From contig OZ010789.1 in assembly GCA_963932465.1 (NCBI GenBank), positions 598,887,968-598,951,967 of the forward strand: a stretch of 64,000 bases of DNA, read 5' to 3'. The translations under genes and the position numbers were made by a program. Source of the stretch: Maratus speciosus (taxonomy: Eukaryota > Arthropoda > Arachnida > Araneae > Salticidae). Positions 56,498 to 64,000 of this stretch are shown piece after piece (position 1 is the stretch's first letter; the number at the start of each line of letters is the position of its first letter). Below the pieces are notes generated by a model. It was not told the origin of the DNA, ran no database searches, and saw nothing but the letters and a program-made list of their open reading frames with translations.

Positions 56498-57429
56498 TCG
56501 TTAAAACACAATGTTTGACAAAAAGAATTGCTATTAATCAAATATTCATGAAAAACATATCAGAAAATAATCTAAAAGATCATGTTGAGAAAGTCTCCTC
56601 TAACGCTAACTGATTTTTTGCATTTTATATATATTTTAAAACGTCTACTAACGATACTAAAAATTATATGAAAAATAGCAATAATGTGTTCAAATAAAGT
56701 TTCGAAACGTATTAAAAGCGATAATTTCATAGTGGTCTGACGTCGGGAATTAACAGCCGAAGTAATCTACAAAGATCGCTATTTACAATTAACATTTTGG
56801 ACTCTCTTTATTCCAAGGGATTAAGCGCGAAATTCGATTAAATGTATTAAATTTCTGTTTTATTTATATTTTATAGTTTTATTTACTGGTTTATGAATAT
56901 TTTAATTCCGTCATAGAATATAGGCTGGAATAAATTGCTGAGCTATTTATATCAATTGAAGTGCAAACGGATTTAACTTTCGTAGTCGTCTGCAAATGAT
57001 AGAGATAGATTTGAAAAAAAGTTCATGCTTGAAAATTAATTTAAAAACAGTAAAATTTGAGTAAATTAACTTACAGTTTTCAAATATATTGTGATATAGT
57101 TTTCAAACAAATTGCATTTGAAAGAAATTTTCTTCACTATTCGACGATGTAAAAATGGAAAAGTGAGCGTATTTAGAAGTTCAAAAAATTGCGGTAAAAG
57201 TTAATAAAAGTTAAATTAAATCGTCTGCTGTTGCCACCGTCAAAATGGCGCCAGCTTTATGCACAGGCACGTTCGTCCTTCATAATATTAATATAAGATT
57301 GTTTAGTTGCATTTTATTAAACACTATTGATATTTAACCACATTCTATAAAATTTCTGATAGCTGATTGTTATAAAATAATGAAATTACGTCCATAAACT
57401 TTTAATCGTTTTTCACTAATGCTCATCTA
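56498..57429 (-). repeat. AT-rich DNA with a reverse family E copy (57030-57200)
   Basis: 'ttcaaacaaattgcatttga' and 'gagcgtatttagaagttcaa' are inverse family E blocks. The remainder shows nothing recognised. Confidence 0.5.
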
Positions 57430-57882
57430 CCGGGTGTCCCAAAAAGGACTGACTGATTTTAAAATTCAATAACTTGCAAACGGTGACAGATATTAAAAAA
57501 ATTCTTGCAGGAGGGTTATGCATAAGGTCAAAAGTTTTATTACAGTGATTTTCAATTTTAGTTCGATTTACAAACAATAGATGGCGCTGTAAGCAATAGT
57601 CGCTAAATACAGGCTCGATTTTTGATCCTTTATCTTGTTCCATGCAGAAAAAGGAGATGGAAATGTATTATCCGGGCCACGAAATACGAAAAATCGAGCC
57701 TGAATTTAGCGACTATTGCTTACAGCGCCATCTATTGTTTGTAAATCGAACTAAAATTGAAAATCACTGTAATAAAACTTTTGACCTTATACATAACCCT
57801 CCTGCAAGAATTTTTTTAATATCTGTCACCGTTTGCAAGTTATTGAATTTTAAAATCAGTCAGTCCTTTTTGGGACACCCGG
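57430..57882. mobile_element. Nearly perfect foldback element with CCGGGTGTCCC ends (453 bp)
   Basis: Two arms of about 193 bp (57430-57622 and 57690-57882) differ at only a few positions around a 67-bp loop. The ends read 'ccgggtgtcccaaaaaggac' and the inverse. TA lies on both sides (57428-57429, 57883-57884). The open frames on opposite strands at 57416-57643 and 57642-57932 translate almost identically because they are the two arms; neither is a gene. Confidence 0.93.
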
Positions 57883-58634
57883 TAAATATTTTTATTATGA
57901 ATGACTTCATTTGGAACTATATTTATTTTTAAAAGAACTTTTTTTTAAATTCCTTTTTAATTGTTTAAACATAAAATAATTAAAAAAAAAAAAAAACAAG
58001 AAATTTTATTTTTAAAAATTAGTCAGTATCACACTTATTGAAATATTGAATTATATCAGAAGATATTTTGACATTTGATCAAAATGGAAATATGCACCGT
58101 ACACAGAAATCGCAACGTCATATGTGTTCTGTATTATTTACTATAAGTTTTTCCTAGTATTAATTTCCGTGGTAGATCCCTATCCCACATGTTAAAGAAA
58201 TCTAGCCGAATAACTGCTTTTTAGAAGAATTGGAAGAATATTCCCTGTGTATAAGAGATTCAAAGGCGATTATCTCCATTTATTTTATGGACAGGATATG
58301 TATGAGAGTATTCATTAAAAAAAAAAAATGGTTGATTTTTTCATCATAGTTGAAAAGGGTTTATGAATTTGGTTTGTTTGGCCGTCTGGCGATATTTTAA
58401 CCCGCGTAAATATAATAAACATACTCGAACTGCCGTATAATTGATACATGTTTTTGAAATTTACTATGACACCTTCGGTATTGAAAATGATGTTGTGGCA
58501 TTTATAGTTCGTCTACAGAGACACTCAAAAGGATTTCGTTACATCTATGGGGTATCTATTCGTCTATGGGGAAAAATCCTTTGCAATGTACTTTAATAAT
58601 TTTACACTATTTCAAACATATTTAAATAAATATA

Positions 58635-59455
58635 CAGTAGAGCGCCGATTATCCGAACAAGTCGGGACCTAGGCTAGTTCCGATAAGCAAAAGTTCGGAT
58701 AAATGAATAGACAATTTAAGGGATATTTCTGACTCTACTAAAACCTTCACACGTTATCTAAGCTTATGACTGGCAGCACCAGTTAGTGCTGGCATATTTA
58801 AAAAAAAATTTAACTGCTCTTTTTATTTATTTATTTTTTATCAGTATTATTTTTTCTCTTTTTATCATTTTCTGAACTCCAGAGATTATTACTTTAAACA
58901 AAAAAGCTTTTGATTGTTGCTTGCTTCACCGAAGACATTCTTTTCAATGCTGCCATATCTCTAATTCTTCTTAAATACGTTAGTTGAATAGGATCAACGT
59001 TCTTCTGCTGTTTGAGCCATTTCACAGCTGTTTCCAAACATTCAAGGGCTTCGTTATGTGACAGACTTGGGTTATTTTCAGAGCATTCGTTTTCATTTTT
59101 TTCAATTTCATTTCCATTATGAATCTCATCCACAATCTCATCATCATTTAAAATCTGATATCCAGGATCATGTACTTCACTATTTAACCACTCGTTAATT
59201 TCATTTTCTTCATAGTTTAGAGTTCTTCCCATCTCCTTTATTGTTTTACATTCCTCATTTTCTGATCCACTATCATTTTTTTCTTTATTTAAAATTTTAT
59301 TCCAAGCCAATGGATAATTGGGTGTTCGGTTATTTAATTTTGGGAAGTAATAGTCTGTTCGGATAACTAAAAGTTCGGATTAAAAAGAGAGAAATTGGCT
59401 ATTCGGATAATTTGAAGTTCGGTTAATTGAAGTTCCGATAATCGGCGCTCTACTC
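58635..59455 (-). mobile_element. Tigger/pogo deletion derivative, copy 1 (821 bp)
   Basis: The left end 'cagtagagcgccgattatcc' + 'gaac' and right end 'gttccgataatcggcgctct' + 'actc' are inverted repeats of about 24 bp with two mismatches. TA flanks both sides (58633-58634, 59456-59457). Internal 'gttcggat' words repeat near both ends. It keeps only the last part of the transposase gene, on the minus strand. Confidence 0.93.
58894..59310 (-). pseudogene. Tigger/pogo transposase, C-terminal ~139 residues
   Basis: The minus-strand frame starts 'MAWNKILNKEKNDS' and has an acidic, Asn/Glu-rich middle ('NDDEIVDEIHNGNEIEKNEN'). It ends 'LSHNEALECLETAVKWLKQQ', 'KNVDPIQLTYLRRIRDMAAL', 'KRMSSVKQATIKSFFV', then stop. 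This matches the usual C-terminal tail of Tigger/pogo transposases (S-H-x-EAL...WLEQQ...D..Q...LRR.RD.A..KR.SS..Q..I..FF). The N-terminal DNA-binding domain and the DDE catalytic domain are absent, so it cannot transpose. The start is a chance methionine within the original gene. Whether the tail is translated is unknown. Confidence 0.88.
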
Positions 59456-60049
59456 TACATCACTGAAATAGACTACAAGATTCATGCTGTAGAATATGTT
59501 GTGCATAGTATTTGTCGTTCATTTACAGGTACACACAAAAGAATTCGGTTTCAGTACTGTCTTTGAGCGATTGTTACTCGAAGTACGTTTTTAGTTCTTC
59601 TATGCGTTCTTGAATTTATTATTTTAATTTATTTATTTATTTATTGCATATTTTTTGTTGTATATAATTCTATAGATCATATAGAAGGTTGCACAAAAGA
59701 ATTAATTTCCGCTAAACTGTTAAAGCCAAATAAATTTCAGCATATCATGTTGTATATATACAAATCTATATATCTTAAACAGAGATAAACAAAACACTTT
59801 GAATACTTACTGGACTGCTGGTGGTAATTGCTGAAATTAGGTTTTTAAATGTGTTATGCGTTTTTAAAATTTGTTGCTTAAATATTATCTTTCAGTTTAT
59901 TAAACGGGAATTTTTCTTTACAATATTCTGAATGTATTTGAAAGTGTTTCATAATATATGCTTGACGCATGATTTTACTTTCTTGTTTATTATTTCCTAC
60001 AAAGTTCACTGATTTATCATATACACTTGTTTGCGTGTTGCCAAGACTG

Positions 60050-60860
60050 TAAAAAAATCTGTATTTTACAACGAAAGGTGCTAGCAGCCCGGTTGGCAAC
60101 ACAGTTGCTGTAAAACGTACAAGCTGCTGTCTTTAAGAGTGTTGAAAAGTTTCTGAAGTCTGGGGGCAAGTCGCTTTTGTATTGGCTGCGTGGTGTACGT
60201 GACAGAAAGAATTCTATTTTTACTTCACTTGTTGCTTGAATTCGCTTTCACAGCATCGGTGCTTGAATTCGATTTCATAGCAACGGTGCCTGAAAAATTA
60301 CAACATAAAGTGCAGAACAAATCACTGTATTTTACAGCAAAAGATGCTGGCACCTCGCTGCCAACGCAGTTACTGTAAAATTACAAATTCCTGCCTTTAA
60401 CCCCCTGACCGCCGAGAAAAAGGGCAAAATTGTAGTGTTGTTTTCTCTGGAATTTTTAAAAAATGCTAAAAAGAGATATTTTTTTCATTATGATATAAAA
60501 AAAATGTAATTAAGTGTAGGAATATAATGCTTGAGCGATTAATTATAAATTAATCTTTCAAAACTGTATTATATATGTAGAATTTTATTAATTTAAAATA
60601 TGCTTCTGTCGCAGTGAAACATACAGCTCAGTGAATGGATATATCAGTTCACGGCGCTGAGAAGGTTAAGAGTGCTGTAAAATTTCTCAAGTCTAGGTAA
60701 AGTCACCTTCCTATTGGCTACGTGATGCATGTGACAGAAATAATTGTATTTTTTCTTCACTTGTTGCTTGAATTCGCTTTCACAACATTGGTACTTGAAA
60801 ATTACAACATAAATTCAGGAAAAATCGCACCTTTTTTTACAGAGTAGTCTCGTCTCGCAA
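60050..60860. repeat. Diverged tandem repeat, ~270-bp unit
   Basis: 'ctgtattttacaacgaaagg' ... 'ggcaacacagttgctgtaaa' (60058 on) is repeated as 'ctgtattttacagcaaaaga' ... 'gccaacgcagttactgtaaa' (60327 on). 'cttcacttgttgcttgaatt' occurs at ~60223 and ~60757. The second unit is interrupted by the TTAA element at 60401. The 62-codon plus frame at 60190-60378 is not called. Confidence 0.8.
60401..60665. mobile_element. piggyBac-like MITE at a TTAA site (265 bp)
   Basis: TTAA lies at 60397-60400 and 60666-60669. The ends 'ccccctgaccgccgagaa' and inverse 'ttcacggcgctgagaagg' pair at about 13 of 18 positions. The neighbouring repeat unit preserves the empty site: 'gctgtctttaagagtgttga' at ~60137 corresponds to 'cctgcctTTAA | TTAAgagtgctgta' here. 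TTAA duplication is the piggyBac signature. Confidence 0.88.
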
Positions 60861-61414
60861 GTGATTCACGTAAAAAAAAATTTGAACAACCATATTTCTA
60901 AGATTAAAACCAATGGGACATTTCGATTTTCTTCTTATTTTATTATACTACATCTGTTAACAATATTCGACATTACTTGTATTTCACTTAAAAGTCCAAT
61001 TACAATTTCTAAAATAGTAACTGTTTCTTAAATTTAGTTAATGATATAAGAATAGATAAATACAGTATGCCTGAAAAATGTAAGATACCGAGTTAGAATT
61101 ATTCAAATATTGACATCGAAAATTCCATTTATACATAAATTTGAATGCTGGTTTAAATACCGATTCCATGAAAAATTAATATGTTTGAAAACGTTTGAAC
61201 ATTTCCTATTTCTTTAAGTTTATTTTTAATGAAATGTTTTGTTTCCAGATATTAATATGAATATTTGGAAAACCCATTAACTTAAATTCGAATAACAGAA
61301 ATTTCACTGTATTTGAGAAAGCAGTATTATTTTAAAGATTTATTTGGAAAAACCAAATTTTTAGATAATTTCAATTAAAGTGCAAAATTATTGTAAAAAC
61401 ACAACAAGCAGTGT

Positions 61415-61452
<38 letters not shown>

Positions 61453-62188
61453 GAATGACTTTATTTGGAACTATATTTATTTTTAAAAGAACTTTTTTTT
61501 AAATTCCTTTTCAATTGTTTAAACATAAAATAATTTTAAAAAAAAAAACAAGAAATTTTATTTTTAAAAATTAGTCAGTATCACATTTATTGAAATATTG
61601 AATTATATCAGAAGATATTTTGACATTTGATCAAAATGGAAATATGCACCGTACACAGAAATCGCAACGTCATATGTGTTCTGTATTATTTACTATAAGT
61701 TTTTCCTAGTATTAATTTCCGTGGTAGATCCCTATCCCACATGTTAAAGAAATCTAGCCGAATAACTGCTTTTTAGAAGAATTGGAAGAATATTCCCTGT
61801 GTATAAGAGATTAAAAGGCGATTATCTCCATTTATTTTATGGACAGGATATATATGAGAGTATTCATTAAAAAAAAAAATAATGGTTGATTTTTTCATCA
61901 TAGTTGAAAAGGGTTTATGAATTTGGTTTGTTTGGCCGTCTGGCGATATTTTAACCCGCGTAAATATAATAAACATACTCGAACTGCCGTATAATTGATA
62001 CATGTTTTTGAACTTTACTATGACACCTTCGGTATTGAAAATGATGTTGTGGCATTTATAGTTCGTCTACAGAGACACTCAAAAGGATTTCGTTACATCT
62101 ATGGGGTATCTATTCGTCTATGGGGAAAAATCCTTTGCAATGTACTTTAATAATTTTACACTATTTCAAACATATTTAAATAAATATA

Positions 62189-63008
62189 CAGTAGAGCGCC
62201 GATTATCCGAACAAGTCGGGACCTAGGCTAGTTCCGATAAGCAAAAGTTCGGATAAATGAATAGACAATTTAAGGGATATTTCTGACTCTACTAAAACCT
62301 TCACACGTTATCTAAGCTTATGACTGGCAGCACCAGTTAGTGCTGGCATATTTAAAAAAAAATTTAACTGCTCTTTTTATTTATTTATTTTTTATCAGTA
62401 TTATTTTTTCTCTTTTTATCATTTTCTGAACTCCAGAGATTATTACTTTAAACAAAAAAGCTTTTGATTGTTGCTTGCGTCACCGAAGACATTCTTTTCA
62501 ATGCTGCCATATCTCTAATTCTTCTTAAATACGTTAGTTGAATAGGATCAACGTTCTTCTGCTGTTTGAGCCATTTCACAGCTGTTTCCAAACATTCAAG
62601 GGCTTCGTTATGTGACAGACTTGGGTTATTTTCAGAGCATTCGTTTTCATTTTTTTCAATTTCATTTCCATTATGAATCTCATCCACAATCTCATCATCA
62701 TTTAAAATCTGATATCCAGGATCATGTACTTCACTATTTAACCACTCGTTAATTTCATTTTCTTCATAGTTTAGAGTTCTTCCCATCTCCTTTATTGTTT
62801 CACATTCCTCATTTTCTGATCCACTATCATTTTTTCTTTATTTAAAATTTTATTCCAAGCCAATGGATAATTGGGTGTTCGGTTATTTAATTTTGGGAAG
62901 TAATAGTCTGTTCGGATAACTAAAAGTTCGGATTAAAAAGAGAGAAATTGGCTATTCGGATAATTTGAAGTTCGGTTAATTGAAGTTCCGATAATCGGCG
63001 CTCTACTC
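62189..63008 (-). mobile_element. Tigger/pogo deletion derivative, copy 2 (820 bp)
   Basis: Duplicate of 58635-59455 within the second 3.55-kb unit, with the same TA flanks and ends. It is one base shorter because of a T-run change. Confidence 0.93.
62448..62860 (-). pseudogene. Tigger/pogo transposase C-terminus, copy 2, frameshifted
   Basis: It has the same tail as copy 1 ('NEALECLETAVKWLKQQ', 'IKSFFV'), with K changed to T in 'SSVTQATIKSFF'. A one-base loss in the T-run near 62830 breaks the frame relative to copy 1, so the open part begins at 'MGRTLNYEEN' (62786). Confidence 0.87.
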
Positions 63009-63953
63009 TACATCACTGAAATAGACTACAAGATTCATGCTGTAGAATATGTTGTGCATAGTATTTGTCGTTCATTTACAGGTACACACAAAAGAATTCG
63101 GTTTCAGTACTGTCTTTGAGCGATTGTTACTCGAAGTACGTTTTTAGTTCTTCTATGCGTTCTTGAATTTATTATTTTAATTTATTTATTTATTTATTGC
63201 ATATTTTTTGTTGTATATAATTCTATAGATCATATAGAAGGTTGCACAAAAGAATTAATTTCCGCTAAACTGTTAAAGCCAAATAAATTTCAGCATATCA
63301 TGTTGTATATATACAAATCTATATATCTTAAACAGAGATAAACAAAACACTTTGAATACTTACTGGACTGCTGGTGGTAATTGCTGAAATTAGGTTTTTA
63401 AATGTGTTATGCGTTTTTAAAATTGGTTGCTTAAATATTATCTTTCAGTTTATTAAACGGGAATTTTTCTTTACAATATTCTGAATGTATTTGAAAGTGT
63501 TTCATAATATATGCTTGACGCATGATTTTACTTTCTTGTTTATTATTTCCTACAAAGTTCACTGATTTATCATATACACTTGTTTGCGTGTTGCCAAGAC
63601 TGTAAAAAAATCTGTATTTTACAACGAAAGGTGCTAGCAGCCCGGTTGGCAACACAGTTGCTGTAAAACGTACAAGCTGCTGTCTTTAAGAGTGTTGAAA
63701 AGTTTCTGAAGTCAGGGGGAAAGTAGCTTTTGTATTGGCTGCGTGGTGTACGTGACAGAAAGAATTCTATTTTTATTTCACTTGTTGCTTGAATTCGCTT
63801 TCACAGCATCGGTGCTTGAATTCGATTTCATAGCAACGGTGCCTGAAAAATTACAACATAAAGTGCAGAACAAATCACTGTATTTTACAGCAAAAGATGC
63901 TGGCACCTCGCTGCCAACGCAGTTACTGTAAAATTACAAATTCCTGCCTTTAA

Positions 63954-64000
63954 CCCCCTGACCGCCGAGAAAAAGGGCAAAATTGTAGTGTTGTTTTCTC
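63954..64000. mobile_element. piggyBac-like MITE, copy 2, cut by window edge
   Basis: 'ccccctgaccgccgagaaaa' after TTAA (63950-63953) repeats 60401 onward. Its presence in both units shows that it inserted before the 3.55-kb duplication. Confidence 0.85.

Larger units (their letters stand above)
58340..59980 (-). repeat. Family A copy in reverse, split by the Tigger derivative
   Basis: 'agttgaaaagggtttatgaa', 'tttgtttggccgtctggcga', 'tttaacccgcgtaaatataa' are the reversed 3' end. 'catttacaggtacacacaaa' and 'cataatatatgcttgacgca' are the reversed body and start. It is interrupted at 58635-59455. The same structure is repeated at 61893-63533 in unit 2. The 74-codon minus frame at 59878-60102 is not called. 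Confidence 0.8.
57896..61449. repeat. ~3.55-kb direct tandem duplication, unit 1
   Basis: It begins 'tatgaatgacttcatttgga' and is repeated from 61450 at an offset of 3553-3554 bp with only scattered single-base and poly-A/T length differences. It contains reverse family A, a Tigger derivative, a ~270-bp tandem repeat and a piggyBac-like insertion. 60861-61419 is AT-rich with nothing recognised, and 61420-61449 is a run of about 28 A directly before unit 2. Confidence 0.95.
61450..64000. repeat. ~3.55-kb direct tandem duplication, unit 2 (runs off window)
   Basis: It matches 57896-60446. Differences seen include 'gcttgcttcaccg' / 'gcttgcgtcaccg', a T-run one base shorter near 62830, and 'gggggcaagtcgc' / 'gggggaaagtagc'. 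It ends at the window edge inside the piggyBac-like insertion. Confidence 0.95.

Noticed and set aside
57416..57932. Pair of near-identical open frames on opposite strands
   Set aside because: They are the two arms of the foldback element, not genes.
59878..60378. Small frames duplicated at 63431-63931
   Set aside because: Conserved only because the whole 3.55-kb segment is duplicated; they lie in family A and a tandem repeat.

Overview
This is AT-rich, intron-free, repeat-dominated eukaryotic DNA in which I can recognise no host protein-coding gene, tRNA or rRNA. Everything recognisable is a transposable element, a fragment of one, or a tandem or inverted repeat. A degenerate BEL/Pao LTR retrotransposon, Tigger/pogo, mariner, Tc1-like, hAT and piggyBac-like pieces, and a 'CCGACTTCAAAAAA' repeat that I associate with arthropod genomes suggest an arthropod. 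My impression is a chelicerate (spider-like) genome, but that is a weak inference.

Layout. 1-10062 is one minus-strand BEL/Pao element with gag, protease, reverse transcriptase, RNase H and integrase, broken by stops and frameshifts. Its 3' LTR is split by a 3.6-kb insertion made mostly of about eleven degenerate 300-bp tandem units. Its 5' side abuts an arm of a Tc1-like element, so it landed in an older transposon. From 10.1 to 36 kb the window is a nested mosaic. The commonest component, here called family A, is a dispersed repeat built of degenerate ~170-bp subunits with a GACA/GACG-rich segment and a 3' hairpin. It has served as a landing pad for two elements with very long inverted repeats (30521-32309 and 32908-34059), a hAT end, and a Tigger derivative. 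Other elements here include a second hairpin-ended family (family B, 15.1-16.4 kb), foldback elements (16.8, 18.3, 26.9 kb), a deleted mariner (24.6 kb) and a TACACTGTAAAA-ended pair (20.1 and 28.5 kb).

36-57 kb holds a mariner transposase fragment, three hAT-type MITEs each with its own 8-bp target duplication (37.9-39.5 kb), a ~1-kb tandem duplication (42.0-44.1 kb), a second foldback element inverted relative to the one at 26.9 kb, Tigger remnants, and a 1.1-kb hAT element inserted in one unit of a 301-bp tandem array whose sister unit preserves the empty site. 57.4-64 kb begins with a nearly perfect 453-bp foldback element and continues into a ~3.55-kb direct duplication. Each duplicate carries family A interrupted by a Tigger derivative that keeps only the transposase C-terminus, plus a piggyBac-like TTAA insertion.

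The elements do not work together as a pathway. Their value is a readable order of insertions, and a recurring non-autonomous architecture (internal degenerate tandem units, CAGA/GACG tract, terminal hairpin) that I cannot assign to a named class. All similarity statements come from reading by eye; no alignment or database search was run.
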